The notes under the pieces were generated by a model. It saw only the letters and a list, made by a program, of their open reading frames with translations. It was not told the origin of the DNA and ran no database searches. Below, piece by piece: positions 27,409 to 38,362 of a stretch of DNA of 64,000 nucleotides. Every line of letters begins with the position of its first letter. Position 1 is the first letter of the stretch. Both the position numbers and the translations under genes were made by a program. The DNA is from Paramesorhizobium deserti (GTDB taxonomy: Bacteria; Pseudomonadota; Alphaproteobacteria; Rhizobiales; Rhizobiaceae), in NCBI RefSeq assembly GCF_001558695.1, contig NZ_LNTU01000034.1:62001-126000 (forward strand), written 5' to 3'.

Positions 27409-28854
27409 ATGGCGAAAGCGAAATGGCCGATCTACGGCGAAATCACCGGCCCCATAGTTATGATCGGCTTCGGGTCGATCGGGCGCGGTACCCTGCCGCT
27501 GATCGAACGCCATTTCAAATTCGACAAGTCGCGTCTGGTCATCATCGACCCGAGCGACGAGAACAAGAAGATCGCCGATAAGGAAGGCATCCGCTTCATC
27601 CAGGAAGCGATCACCAAGGACAATTACAAATCCGTCCTCGTCCCGCTGCTTACCGAGGGGGGCGGTCAGGCCTTCTGCGTCAACCTCTCGGTCGACACCT
27701 CATCCCTCGATCTCATGAAGCTCTGCCGCCAGCAGGGCGTGCTCTATATCGACACCGTTGTTGAGCCCTGGCTCGGCTTCTATTTCGACGAGAAGGCCGA
27801 CAACGCCTCGCGCACCAACTATGCGTTGCGCGAGACGGTGCGCGCCGAAAAGAAGAAGAACCCCGGCGGCCCGACCGCCGTTTCCTGCTGTGGGGCCAAT
27901 CCCGGCATGGTGTCATGGTTCGTCAAGAAGGCGCTCGTCGACCTCGCCACGGAATTGAAGCTCGATTTCACCGAGCCCTCGGCCGATGATCGCGAGGGCT
28001 GGGCGAAGCTCATGAAGAAAGTCGGCGTCAAGGGCATCCACATCGCCGAGCGCGATACCCAGCGCACCAAGCATCCCAAGCCGCTCAATGTCTTCTGGAA
28101 CACCTGGTCGGTCGAGGGCTTCATTTCGGAAGGTCTGCAGCCGGCCGAGCTCGGCTGGGGCACGCATGAGAAATGGATGCCGAAGAACGCTCGCAAGCAG
28201 AAGAAGGGCTCGAAGGCGGCAATTTTCCTGGAGCAGCCGGGCGCCAATACCCGCGTGCGCACCTGGTGCCCCACGCCGGGGCCGCAATATGGCTTCCTCG
28301 TCACCCACAATGAGTCCGTCTCGATAGCGGATTTCTTCACCGTCAGGGACAAGAAGGACAAGGTGAGCTACCGTCCGACCTGCCATTACGCCTATCACCC
28401 GGCGAACGATGCCATTCTATCCCTCGATGAGATGTTCGGTGCGGCAGGCAAGCCTCAACCTGTCCAGCACGTGCTCGATGAAAATGAGCTGGTCGACGGT
28501 GTCGACGAATTGGGCGTGCTCCTCTACGGCCACGATCGCAACGCCTACTGGTATGGTTCCCAGCTTTCGCTGGAGGAGACCCGCAAGCTCGCACCCTACC
28601 AGAACGCGACCGGCCTGCAGGTGACCTCCGCCGTGCTTGCCGGTATGGTCTGGGCGCTGGAAAACCCCAATGCCGGCATCGTCGAAACCGACGAGATGGA
28701 CTATCGCCGGTGCCTCGAAGTCCAGCTTCCCTATCTCGGTCCCGTGAAAGGCTATTATACGGATTGGACCCCGCTTGCCGGACGCCCAGGCCTCTTCAAG
28801 GAAGACATCGACACCAGGGATCCCTGGCAGTTTCGCAACATCCTAGTGCGCTGA
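27409..28854 (+). CDS. hss: Homospermidine synthase
   Basis: The 481-residue protein has an N-terminal Rossmann domain (GFGSIGRGTLPLIERHF), VVEPWLGFYFD, CCGANPGMVSWF and HPKPLNVFWNTWS, all characteristic of bacterial homospermidine synthase. It makes homospermidine from two putrescine molecules using NAD. ATG 27409 has GGAGAGACGGGA upstream. Ornithine decarboxylase at 7203-8336 supplies putrescine. A GC hairpin (28888-28907) follows the gene. Confidence 0.95.
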   Translation: MAKAKWPIYGEITGPIVMIGFGSIGRGTLPLIERHFKFDKSRLVIIDPSDENKKIADKEGIRFIQEAITKDNYKSVLVPLLTEGGGQAFCVNLSVDTSSLDLMKLCRQQGVLYIDTVVEPWLGFYFDEKADNASRTNYALRETVRAEKKKNPGGPTAVSCCGANPGMVSWFVKKALVDLATELKLDFTEPSADDREGWAKLMKKVGVKGIHIAERDTQRTKHPKPLNVFWNTWSVEGFISEGLQPAELGWGTHEKWMPKNARKQKKGSKAAIFLEQPGANTRVRTWCPTPGPQYGFLVTHNESVSIADFFTVRDKKDKVSYRPTCHYAYHPANDAILSLDEMFGAAGKPQPVQHVLDENELVDGVDELGVLLYGHDRNAYWYGSQLSLEETRKLAPYQNATGLQVTSAVLAGMVWALENPNAGIVETDEMDYRRCLEVQLPYLGPVKGYYTDWTPLAGRPGLFKEDIDTRDPWQFRNILVR

Positions 28855-28887
28855 CAACAGGCCTGACAGCAGCATCGGCCCTCTTCC

Positions 28888-28907
28888 ACGGCGCCTTCAG
28901 GCGCCGT
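28888..28907 (+). terminator. GC hairpin after homospermidine synthase
   Basis: ACGGCGCC pairs perfectly with GGCGCCGT around TTCA. Only three T follow, so termination may be modest. Confidence 0.55.
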
Positions 28908-29023
28908 TTGCATGTGCGGCATAAACGCAACACCTGCCGCCTTCTGCCTCGAAGTGGGGCTTGTTTTCGCTAAAATTTGGTTACATCACAAAGGAAATCC
29001 AAATTGAACGGGAGACCAAAAAC

Positions 29024-29401
29024 ATGAAACGCTTCGGATCAGCGGCAACGCTTGCAGTGGTTTCCATAGCGCTTGCCGCCTGCCAATCCGCGGGACCTCT
29101 CGGCGGCAATGTCCCGGTTGTTGCCCGGGGCGGCGGCATCGAAGGCAATTGGGTCGATGCGAACGGCATCACCTCCAGCTTCAATTCCGGTGTGTTCGTG
29201 ACCCGGACGACCGACACCAACGAGAAGCTGGCGGAAGGCAACTACCGTTATGAAAACCCGCAGCTCGTCGCCATCGACATGCGCTCGCTGGTCCGCGGCA
29301 CCACGTCGCGCGTCAACTGCGCCGTGGTTTCGCCTTCCCAGCTTAACTGCACTTCCTCCGCCGGATCGCAGTTCACGCTTACGCGCAGGGCTGCCGGATA
29401 A
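29024..29401 (+). CDS. omp10: Outer-membrane lipoprotein Omp10 homologue
   Basis: The 125-residue protein starts MKRFGSAATLAVVSIALAAC, a lipoprotein signal with the lipidated cysteine at residue 20. The mature part (GIEGNWVDANGITSSFN, RTTDTNEKLAEGNY, RSLVRGTTS, NCTSSAGSQFTLTRR) closely follows Brucella Omp10 as I recall it. Omp10 is a surface lipoprotein and known antigen of unknown biochemical role. ATG 29024 has GGGAGA upstream. A 9-bp GC hairpin (29461-29491) lies downstream. Confidence 0.9.
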   Translation: MKRFGSAATLAVVSIALAACQSAGPLGGNVPVVARGGGIEGNWVDANGITSSFNSGVFVTRTTDTNEKLAEGNYRYENPQLVAIDMRSLVRGTTSRVNCAVVSPSQLNCTSSAGSQFTLTRRAAG

Positions 29402-29460
29402 TTCCGGCGGCCTGACCGGTTGTCAAACGATTTTCTTGCATCTTATGGTTGTGAAAGGCC

Positions 29461-29491
29461 GCTCGCCCGTATGATTGATCCTCGGGCGAGC
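29461..29491 (+). terminator. Hairpin downstream of omp10
   Basis: GCTCGCCCG (29461-29469) pairs perfectly with CGGGCGAGC (29483-29491) around a 13-base loop. The tail is TTGTCATCTT rather than a clean T-run. Confidence 0.5.
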
Positions 29492-29565
29492 TTGTCATCT
29501 TGCATCTCCCCGAGCATGGTATGACCGCTCATACTTCGAGTGGGCCGGCCGCAGGGAGCAAAGCC

Positions 29566-31476
29566 ATGATGTCCAGATCCTTCACCCGTGCATTTCTCTG
29601 TTCTTCCATCCTTGCATTTTCGGCGGGAACGGCCTCCGCCGATTACGCGCTGAACATCCTGCACAACAACGATTGGCACAGCCGGATTGAATCGATCAAC
29701 AAATACGATTCCACCTGCTCCGCCGAGGAGGAGGCCAAGAATAAATGCTTCGGCGGCGCGGCCCGGCTGAAAGCGGCGATCGATGCCCGCAAGAAAGCGC
29801 TAGAAGGTCAGAACGTCCTGCTCCTGAACGCGGGCGACAATTTCCAGGGCTCGCTGTTTTACAATACCTATAAGGGCGCTGCCGAAGCCGAATTCATGAA
29901 CCTCATGGGCTTCGACGCCATGACCATAGGCAATCATGAATTCGATGATGGCGAGGACGGGCTCGACGCCTTCATCGGCAAGGTCGATTTCCCGATCGTC
30001 AGCGCCAATGTGCATCCCGACGTGAGCTCCAAGCTCAAGGACAAGTTCAAGCCCTATATTATCAAGGAAGTCGGCGGCCAGAAGATTGCGATCGTCGGCG
30101 CCGTGGCCAACGATACGGATACGCTCTCATCACCCGGTCCCCACGTCATGATCGAGGAGGATGTGGCGACGATCACCGCCGCCGTCGACGAGGTGACCAA
30201 GCAGGGCGTCGACAAGGTGATCGCGCTGACCCATGTCGGCTATCCACGCGATCTGGCCGCGATCGCCAAGATCCCCAATGTCGATGTCGTGGTCGGCGGT
30301 CATTCGCATACCCTTTTGTCGAACACCGATCCGGAGGCCGAAGGCCCCTACCCGACCTTTGTGGACAATCCCGGCGGCTATAAGGTGCCGGTCGTCCAAG
30401 CCCGGTCCTACAGCAAATATCTCGGTGAATTCACCGTCACCTTCGACGACCAGGGCAAGCCGGTTTCGGCCAAAGGCGACCCGATCCTGCTCGATTCCTC
30501 TTTCAAGCCGGATGAAGCAGTGGCGGCCCGCGTCGAGGAATTGGCCAAGCCGATTGAGGAGTTAAAGACCAAGGTCATCGCAAGCTCCACCGGCCCGATC
30601 GAAGGATCGCGCGAAATCTGCCGGGTTGCCGAATGCTCGATGGGCAATTTGGTTGCCGATGCCATACTGGATCGGGTCAAGGATCAAGGCATGTCGATCG
30701 CCATCATGAATGGCGGGGGCCTGCGCGCCTCGATCGATGCGGGTGATGTCACGATGGGCGAGGTGCTGACCGTGCTGCCCTTCCAGAACACGCTTTCCAC
30801 CTTCCAGTTGAAGGGCGCGGACGTGACGGCAGCGCTTGAGCATGGCGTCGGTCAGGTCGAGGAAGGCGGAGGTCGCTTCCCGCAGGTCGCCGGACTGAAA
30901 TATGCCTTTGATGTTTCGAAGCCGGCAGGTGAAAGGATTACCCGCGTCGAAATCCGTGACGGCGACGCTTGGAAGCCGATCGATCCGGAAGCGACCTATG
31001 GCGTCGTCTCCAATAATTTCATGCGCGGCGGCGGTGACGGCTACAAGATCTTCGCAACCAATGCGATGAACGCCTATGATTACGGGCCGAGCCTCGATCA
31101 GGTCGTCGCCGACTATCTCGCCAATCACCAGCCTTACAAGCCCTATACGGACGGGCGCATCCAGGCCGCCGAGATGATGACCGGCGGAACGGAGGCTCCG
31201 GCCGGCCAGGCCCCGGCTGCGCCGGAATCCGCCAAGCCTGCCGCGCCAGCTGAAACGACCGAACCGGCACAACTCGCACCGGCGGCAGGGCAAGCGACTG
31301 TGCCGCAGAAACCTGCTGCGGGAGAGCCTTATCTCATCAAGGCGGGCGACACCTTTTGGGATCTGGCGGCGAGCTTCTATGGTGATCCGGCCAAATGGCG
31401 CAAGCTGCGCGATGCCAATAGGAAATATCATCCCCGCCGCCTGCCGGTCGGTGGAAAGCTGACCGTTCCGGCCTGA
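29566..31476 (+). CDS. 5'-nucleotidase/UDP-sugar hydrolase with C-terminal LysM domain
   Basis: The 636-residue exported protein has a signal peptide ending at GTASA. An N-terminal metallophosphoesterase domain follows with NILHNNDWHSR, NAGDNFQGS, GNHEFDDG and GGHSHT, then the 5'-nucleotidase C domain with GNLVADAI, NGGGLRASI and NNFMRGGGDGY. A Pro/Ala linker of about 45 residues leads to a C-terminal LysM-like domain (YLIKAGDTFWDLA). It would hydrolyse periplasmic nucleotides, held to peptidoglycan by LysM. The ATG pair at 29566 and 29569 follows AGGGAG. Confidence 0.92.
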   Translation: MMSRSFTRAFLCSSILAFSAGTASADYALNILHNNDWHSRIESINKYDSTCSAEEEAKNKCFGGAARLKAAIDARKKALEGQNVLLLNAGDNFQGSLFYNTYKGAAEAEFMNLMGFDAMTIGNHEFDDGEDGLDAFIGKVDFPIVSANVHPDVSSKLKDKFKPYIIKEVGGQKIAIVGAVANDTDTLSSPGPHVMIEEDVATITAAVDEVTKQGVDKVIALTHVGYPRDLAAIAKIPNVDVVVGGHSHTLLSNTDPEAEGPYPTFVDNPGGYKVPVVQARSYSKYLGEFTVTFDDQGKPVSAKGDPILLDSSFKPDEAVAARVEELAKPIEELKTKVIASSTGPIEGSREICRVAECSMGNLVADAILDRVKDQGMSIAIMNGGGLRASIDAGDVTMGEVLTVLPFQNTLSTFQLKGADVTAALEHGVGQVEEGGGRFPQVAGLKYAFDVSKPAGERITRVEIRDGDAWKPIDPEATYGVVSNNFMRGGGDGYKIFATNAMNAYDYGPSLDQVVADYLANHQPYKPYTDGRIQAAEMMTGGTEAPAGQAPAAPESAKPAAPAETTEPAQLAPAAGQATVPQKPAAGEPYLIKAGDTFWDLAASFYGDPAKWRKLRDANRKYHPRRLPVGGKLTVPA

Positions 31477-31612
31477 TAAAAACCTATAGGCGCCCAGGCC
31501 TTCGATTCACCGTGCCTGCGCGCTTTCGCATCATTGAAATCTTACCCGGAAACTCTACTTTTCGGACGTTTCAACCACGCGCCATCCGCCGCCTAGGAGA
31601 AAAAGATCGAAA

Positions 31613-32677
31613 ATGAGTGCAACGGGCCGAACCAGGACAAAAAAGGCAGCCGCTACCGGATCGCTGTCAGCGGACAGGCCACCCGTTGCAAAGCCCAAGG
31701 TCGGTGTGCTCCTTGTCAATCTCGGCACCCCTGACGGCACCGATTTCGCGAACATGCGCCGCTATCTCGGGGAATTTCTTTCCGACAGGCGCGTCATCGA
31801 ATGGCCCCGCGCCATCTGGTATCCGATCCTCTACGGCATTGTCCTCAACACGCGGCCGAAGAAATCGGGCCGCAATTACGAGCGCATCTGGAACAAGGAA
31901 AAAAACGAATCGCCGCTACGCACCTTCACCCGCTCGCAGGCAGAAAAGCTGTCAGAGACGCTGAAGGACCACCCGAATGTCGTCGTCGACTGGGCCATGC
32001 GTTACGGGCAGCCTTCGATCGAGGATGTGCTGACACGCCTGCGCAAGCGCGGGTGTCAGCGCATCGTCATGTTCCCACTCTATCCGCAATATTCCGCGAC
32101 GACCACGGCTACGGTGAACGACAAATTCTTCGAGGCGCTGACGAAGACGCGCTTCATGCCCGCCGTACGAACCGTCCCTTCCTATGAATATGAGCCGGTC
32201 TATATCGAAGCGCTCGCCCGCTCGATCGAAAAGCATCTGGCGACGCTTCCTTTTGAGCCGGAGGTGGTGATCGCCTCCTATCACGGCATTCCGCAGAGCT
32301 ATGCGAAGCGCGGCGATCCCTATCCCTCTCATTGCATGGCGACGTCGCGCCTCCTGCGCGAACGGCTCGGCTGGGACGAAAAGAAGCTCCTCACATGCTT
32401 CCAGTCGCGTTTCGGCCCCGAAGAATGGCTCCAGCCCTATACCGACGAAACGGTTGAAAGGCTGGCCAGGGAAGGCGTCAAATCCATCGCCGTCTTCAAT
32501 CCCGGCTTCGTCTCAGACTGCCTGGAGACGCTCGATGAAATAGGCAACGAGGCGGCGGAGAGCTTCCACGAGCATGGCGGCATCAATTTCAGCCACATCC
32601 CCTGCCTGAATGATTCCGAGGAAGGTATGAGCGTCATCGAAACGCTGGTGCGCCGCGAGCTTCAGGGCTGGGTTTAA
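31613..32677 (+). CDS. hemH: Ferrochelatase
   Basis: The 354-residue enzyme has GVLLVNLGTPD, the catalytic histidine in ASYHGIPQSY, GDPYPSHC, and FQSRFGPEEWLQPYTDETV, as in bacterial ferrochelatases. It inserts ferrous iron into protoporphyrin IX, the last step of heme synthesis. It has an extra hydrophilic N terminus of about 25 residues (GRTRTKKAAAT). No other heme gene is adjacent. Confidence 0.96.
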   Translation: MSATGRTRTKKAAATGSLSADRPPVAKPKVGVLLVNLGTPDGTDFANMRRYLGEFLSDRRVIEWPRAIWYPILYGIVLNTRPKKSGRNYERIWNKEKNESPLRTFTRSQAEKLSETLKDHPNVVVDWAMRYGQPSIEDVLTRLRKRGCQRIVMFPLYPQYSATTTATVNDKFFEALTKTRFMPAVRTVPSYEYEPVYIEALARSIEKHLATLPFEPEVVIASYHGIPQSYAKRGDPYPSHCMATSRLLRERLGWDEKKLLTCFQSRFGPEEWLQPYTDETVERLAREGVKSIAVFNPGFVSDCLETLDEIGNEAAESFHEHGGINFSHIPCLNDSEEGMSVIETLVRRELQGWV

Positions 32678-32796
32678 AGTCGATACGCACGCGGAGGCAT
32701 TGATACACTTTTTCCGCGAAATCATGCTAAGGAAACAGCGGAAGTCGTGCCCCCAGGCGATTCGCGGATCAAGGGGCAACTATCAGGGAGTTCCTT

Positions 32797-33774
<978 letters not shown>

Positions 33775-33794
33775 GTGGCGTGGTATAATCGGCC

Positions 33795-34253
33795 ATGATC
33801 GCGGATATCGTTTCCCAACTCGGCGCCTGGAACTGGATCGTTCTCGGCATCGTCTTGCTTCTCCTGGAATTGCTGACGCCTGGAATCTTCTTCGTCTGGC
33901 TCGGTATCGCCGCACTGATCGTCGGCGCGCTGGCGCTCTTTCCCGGCACCGTGCTTGGCTTTGGCTGGCAGGCGCAGATCATCCTTTTCCTGGTGCTTTC
34001 CGTGGTTTCCGTGCTGATCGGGCGGCGCTATTTCAGTTCGGAATCGGAGGAAAGCGACCAACCGCTCTTGAACCGCCGCGGCGAACAGCTGATCGGACAG
34101 ACGGCGACGCTGAAGGAACCGATCGTTGACGGCCATGGCCGCATCCGCCTCGGCGATACGCTATGGCGCGTCAAGGGACCGGACATGAAGACCGGAACGC
34201 GCGTGCGTGTCACGGGTTTCGAGGAAGGCACGCTCGTCGTCGAGGCTGAGTGA
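33795..34253 (+). CDS. NfeD-family membrane protein
   Basis: The 152-residue protein has two or three N-terminal membrane helices and a C-terminal OB-fold (about 90-150: LIGQTATLKEPIVDGHGRIRLGDTLWRV). This is the short NfeD form found beside stomatin-like genes, as here. It likely forms a complex with the preceding SPFH protein. It is convergent with kdsD, with 16 bp between the stops. Confidence 0.9.
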   Translation: MIADIVSQLGAWNWIVLGIVLLLLELLTPGIFFVWLGIAALIVGALALFPGTVLGFGWQAQIILFLVLSVVSVLIGRRYFSSESEESDQPLLNRRGEQLIGQTATLKEPIVDGHGRIRLGDTLWRVKGPDMKTGTRVRVTGFEEGTLVVEAE

Positions 34254-34269
34254 GAAAAACGCTTGCCGT

Positions 34270-35265
34270 TCAGGCCACCCCGATCCGCAACAGATCGTGG
34301 AAGTGAATAAGCCCCACCGGGCGGCTTTCCTCGGTGACGATCAGGGCGCTGATATTATGCTCGTTGAGAAGACCCATCGCCGCGCCGACCAGCAGATGCG
34401 GCGCGACCGTCTTCGGCCCGCGTGTCATGATGTCATCAACCGTCAGTTCGCCGAGATTGCGGTGAAGGTTGCGCGCGAGATCGCCGTCGGTGACGATCCC
34501 GACAAGCAGCCCATCTCCATCGATGACGCCGACACAGCCGAAGCGCTTGTGTGAAAGGACCTGCATCGCCTCCGGCATGGATGTGCCGAGCGGGACCAGC
34601 GGCAGTTCATTGCCGCGATGCATGATATCGCGCACATGGGTCAGGCTCGCGCCCAGCGAGCCGCCGGGATGAAACGTCCTGAAATCACTGGCGGTGAAGC
34701 CGCGCGCCTCGAGCAACGCCACGGCGAGCGCATCGCCCATGGCGAGCTGCATCAATGTCGACGTGGTGGGCGCAAGGCCGTGCGGACAGGCTTCGTCCGT
34801 TCTCGGCAAGAGCAGCACGATATCGGCTTCGCGCCCGAGCGTTGAATGCTCGCGCGAGGTCAGCGCAATCAGCGGGATGCGGAAACGCCTGGAATAGCTG
34901 ACGATGCCCTTCAGTTCCGCGGTTTCTCCCGACCAAGAGAGAGCAAGAATGATGTCGTTGCTGCTCACCATGCCGAGATCGCCGTGATTGGCTTCGGCCG
35001 AGTGGACGAAGTGGGCTGGCGTTCCCGTCGAGGCGAGCGAGGCGGCGAGCTTCGAGCCGATATGCCCGCTTTTGCCAATGCCTGTGACGATGACGCGGCC
35101 AGCGCTGCTGGCGATGCGTTCCACCGCCTCGGCGAAAGGTTTGGCAAGGCCGTTCTGAAGCGCTTCCTCGAGCGCGGTCAAGCCGGCTTTTTCCGTTACG
35201 ATGGTGCGCAAGGCCGAATCAAGCGCCGCCTGCGCATCCGCTTTTCTGTCTTTGACATCCTGCAT
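34270..35265 (-). CDS. kdsD: Arabinose-5-phosphate isomerase, KpsF/GutQ family
   Basis: The protein has an N-terminal sugar isomerase (SIS) domain with GIGKSGHIGSKLAASLASTGTPA and HPGGSLGA, then two CBS domains (about 210-331). It converts ribulose-5-phosphate to arabinose-5-phosphate, the first step of Kdo synthesis for lipopolysaccharide. I use ATG 35265, which gives 331 residues, the usual family length; an ATG at 35295 is possible. Neither has a strong ribosome binding site. Confidence 0.92.
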   Translation of the reverse strand: MQDVKDRKADAQAALDSALRTIVTEKAGLTALEEALQNGLAKPFAEAVERIASSAGRVIVTGIGKSGHIGSKLAASLASTGTPAHFVHSAEANHGDLGMVSSNDIILALSWSGETAELKGIVSYSRRFRIPLIALTSREHSTLGREADIVLLLPRTDEACPHGLAPTTSTLMQLAMGDALAVALLEARGFTASDFRTFHPGGSLGASLTHVRDIMHRGNELPLVPLGTSMPEAMQVLSHKRFGCVGVIDGDGLLVGIVTDGDLARNLHRNLGELTVDDIMTRGPKTVAPHLLVGAAMGLLNEHNISALIVTEESRPVGLIHFHDLLRIGVA

Positions 35266-35418
35266 GGGCGAAAGCGTTAGCGCTTTGCGGCACATCTGTC
35301 CAATCTTTGTTGTTCTGCGAGCGCGATAGCAGGGCTTCGCAAGGTCCAAAGAAACCAAGCATTAACCATGTCGATTTACGTTCAGTGAACCACGTTGCAA
35401 CCGGTTCCATTCCTGATC

Positions 35419-37137
35419 ATGCATCCAGCCGTCCCGCCTCCCGGCATTAAGCCGCGTATCGCCAGCAGGCGTCGCCTTGCCGGGCTGTTCCTGGCGAGCG
35501 TTGCCGTTGGTACGGTCAACTTTCCGGCCCGGGCGCAGGACGTCGGCTTGCGCGGTTCGGTATTGGAGGATGTCCTCGGCACATCGACATTATCACAGCA
35601 GCAGAGCCGTCCTTCCCCCGTGACAGCGGCCAGTACAATCGCGTCCACCTATGATCCGGCGAGTCCCGGAGCACTTTCCGATGAAAGCGATGGTGCTGAT
35701 GTCGAAGGCGGAGATGCGCTGGCCGACGGAGGAGAGGATGCGACCGATCTGGACGATGCCACGCTGCTGGGTCAGCCGATTGCGCCGGAGGGGTTGCAGT
35801 CGCCGCCGATTCCCGGCGAGAACCCGGCCAGGCGTACTGCCAGCACCGCCACCGACGATGAAAGCACCAACCAGCCGGCTCCCGTCGATTATCTGCGCAC
35901 CGGCACGGTCGATAGCGAAGAACAGAACGACACGGGCCGGGTCATGCCGGAAAACGAGAGGCACTCGCCGATCGAGAACCGCTCTCGCCCGCAGGCCGAG
36001 CAGGATCCGTTCGCCCCGGTCGGCCTGCGCGCCGGTTCATTCCTTCTGCGCCCGACATTGGAACAGGGCATCCGCGGCACCAGCAATGCCGACAACAGCT
36101 CCACCGGCTCCGACGCCATCCTGTCCGAAACCACGCTACGGCTCGGCGCCCAGTCCGACTGGTCGCGCCATCAGGCGACCCTCGACGCCTCCGGCAGCTG
36201 GGCCAGGACGATTTCCGGCCAGGATGTTTCCGAACCGCGCCTCGATATAGAAGGCCGCCTGCGGCTCGATCTCGGTGACCAGACGACGGTCAATTCGAGC
36301 GCCGGTTATCACCTTCGCCGCGAAAGTGCCAACAATCCCTATGGCGTGCCCGGCGCGCTGAAGCGCCCGATCGTCCAGACGATGAACGGCAGCCTCGGCG
36401 TCGAGCGCGAAATCGGGCTCATCTTCGGCGGCGTAACGGGACGTGTCGAACGTTCCGTCTATGGCGACGCGGAACTTTCGACCGGCGGCGAGGTCAGTCA
36501 GAAGGACCGCGACAATACCTTCGCCAGCATCACCCTGCGCGGCGGCTATCAGCTTTCAGCCGCGATCAAGCCGTTTGCCGAAATCGAGATCGGCAAACGC
36601 GCCTATGACGAGAAGCGGGATAGCAATGGCTTTGAGCGCGGCGCCACGCGACTTGGCGCGCGTGCCGGCGCTATTGTCGACATGGGCGAAAAGCTCAACG
36701 GCGAATTCTCGCTCGGCTATCTCCGCGAGAATATCGAGGATGAGCGCCTGGATGACATCAGCGGCCTATCGCTCAACGCGGCGATGAACTGGTCACCCGA
36801 GCGCGGCACCGATGTCAGACTGGCCGCACAGACGATCGTCGAGGGCGCGACCGCGCCCGGCGAAAGCGGTTCCATCCTTTATCTCGCCAATATCGACGTC
36901 AAGCGCCTGATCCGCGCCAATCTCACCCTGGACACCAGTCTGGATGTCACCGTGCGCGACAATCGCGACGGATCGGGCACCGATTATGGTCTCGGCGCGG
37001 AGCTCGGTGCCACCTACTGGTTCAACCGCTTCGTCGGCATCAATGGCAGCTATCGCCACGAATTCATGAAAAGCGATGTCACTTCCCGCGAATACACTTC
37101 CAACAGCGTTTATCTCGGCGTGAAGCTGCAGCGGTAA
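35419..37137 (+). CDS. Exported outer-membrane beta-barrel protein
   Basis: The 572-residue protein starts with a basic region and signal peptide (RRRLAGLFLASVAVGTVN to ARA), then about 180 acidic, low-complexity residues. The C-terminal 370 residues alternate polar and hydrophobic and end in VYLGVKLQR, like an outer-membrane barrel of the BBP2-like type. ATG 35419 lacks a good ribosome binding site; a TTG at 35395 adds eight residues. Its role is unknown. Confidence 0.8.
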   Translation: MHPAVPPPGIKPRIASRRRLAGLFLASVAVGTVNFPARAQDVGLRGSVLEDVLGTSTLSQQQSRPSPVTAASTIASTYDPASPGALSDESDGADVEGGDALADGGEDATDLDDATLLGQPIAPEGLQSPPIPGENPARRTASTATDDESTNQPAPVDYLRTGTVDSEEQNDTGRVMPENERHSPIENRSRPQAEQDPFAPVGLRAGSFLLRPTLEQGIRGTSNADNSSTGSDAILSETTLRLGAQSDWSRHQATLDASGSWARTISGQDVSEPRLDIEGRLRLDLGDQTTVNSSAGYHLRRESANNPYGVPGALKRPIVQTMNGSLGVEREIGLIFGGVTGRVERSVYGDAELSTGGEVSQKDRDNTFASITLRGGYQLSAAIKPFAEIEIGKRAYDEKRDSNGFERGATRLGARAGAIVDMGEKLNGEFSLGYLRENIEDERLDDISGLSLNAAMNWSPERGTDVRLAAQTIVEGATAPGESGSILYLANIDVKRLIRANLTLDTSLDVTVRDNRDGSGTDYGLGAELGATYWFNRFVGINGSYRHEFMKSDVTSREYTSNSVYLGVKLQR

Positions 37138-37155
37138 ATTGAAATGAAACGTCGA

Positions 37156-37180
37156 CGGGACAGAGGGAGGCGCTGTCCCG
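37156..37180 (+). terminator. Hairpin after the beta-barrel gene
   Basis: CGGGACAG pairs with CTGTCCCG around nine bases. It lies between two convergent genes and could act on either strand, though the T-run is weak. Confidence 0.5.
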
Positions 37181-37205
37181 CTATAATCTTAATTTTCTTC
37201 CGTGC

Positions 37206-38102
37206 TCAATCCCCCACCTTGATCGTCTGCAGCAATTCCCCGATCGAGTGCTCTACATTCGGACGGATGTCCTTGCGCCACAGCGCGAAGGCCACGTTGG
37301 CCTCGATGAAGCCCTCCTTCGAACCGCAATCGAAGGTCCGCCCGGTATAGTGATAACCGTAGAAGGGCTGCTCCTCGGCCAGTTTCAGCATTCCATCGGT
37401 CAACTGGATCTCACCACCGGAACCTTTTTCCTGTTTCGCGAGAATCTCGAAGATTTCCGGCTGTAGAATGTAGCGTCCGTTGATATAGAGATTCGACTGC
37501 GCGGTGCCCTTAGCTGGTTTCTCCACCATACTGGTGACCGCGAAACCGTTGCCGACCGGCTCGCCACGCCCGACGATCCCGTATTTATGTGCTTCCGCCG
37601 GATCGCATTCCTGCACCGCGATGACATTGCCGCCGCTCTGCTCATAGAGCTCCACCATCTCCGCCAGGCAGCCTTTCTTCGACTGCATGACCATATCGGG
37701 CAGAAGCAGCGCGAATGGTTCATTGCCTACCAGCTCGCGCGCGCACCAGACGGCATGCCCGAGCCCGAGCGGCACCTGCTGGCGGGTGAAACTTGCCGTT
37801 CCCGGCTGCGGCTGGATGCTCTGCATATGGGTGAGCTGCTCGTTCTTGCCGCGTTCGGCAAGCGTCGAATAGAGTTCCACCTGCGCATCGAAATAATCCT
37901 CGATCACCGCCTTGCTGCGGCCCGTGACGAAAATCAGATGCTCGATCCCGGCCTCGCGCGCCTCGTCCACGACATATTGGATGACCGGCTTGTCGACGAC
38001 GGGGAGCATTTCCTTTGGGATGGATTTGGTGGCTGGCAGAAAGCGGGTGCCAAGACCTGCCACGGGGAAGACGGCCTTGCGAATCTTTTTCTTTGAACTC
38101 AT
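37206..38102 (-). CDS. galU: UTP-glucose-1-phosphate uridylyltransferase
   Basis: The 298-residue enzyme starts [23 protein letters not shown], with the nucleotide-binding [19 protein letters not shown] motif, and has IEDYF, LGLGHAV and [14 protein letters not shown] ([14 protein letters not shown]) blocks. It makes UDP-glucose for cell-envelope sugars. ATG 38102 has AAAGAGG upstream; the frame is open further but those codons are not conserved. Length matches GalU. Confidence 0.96.
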   Translation of the reverse strand: MSSKKKIRKAVFPVAGLGTRFLPATKSIPKEMLPVVDKPVIQYVVDEAREAGIEHLIFVTGRSKAVIEDYFDAQVELYSTLAERGKNEQLTHMQSIQPQPGTASFTRQQVPLGLGHAVWCARELVGNEPFALLLPDMVMQSKKGCLAEMVELYEQSGGNVIAVQECDPAEAHKYGIVGRGEPVGNGFAVTSMVEKPAKGTAQSNLYINGRYILQPEIFEILAKQEKGSGGEIQLTDGMLKLAEEQPFYGYHYTGRTFDCGSKEGFIEANVAFALWRKDIRPNVEHSIGELLQTIKVGD

Positions 38103-38362
38103 TCCTCTTTCCAACTCCACAAGAAAATAACAATGGGCCCCAACCTGTAGCCGATCATGGCAATATAGCGATGAACATCGGAAAAAATGCCTAACGCCGT
38201 TGGGTAGCCGATCACGTTGCGTATCGCGGCGTAAAACGCCGCTTGAGCCGGCACAGCGACCGCCTCTTGGCGAACTGCAAGTGCATGGTAAACTAAATGC
38301 TAACCTCAAACGGGTATTTTCCAGTCTGCAGGAAGGGATTGCAGATTACCAAGGAGAAAAGC

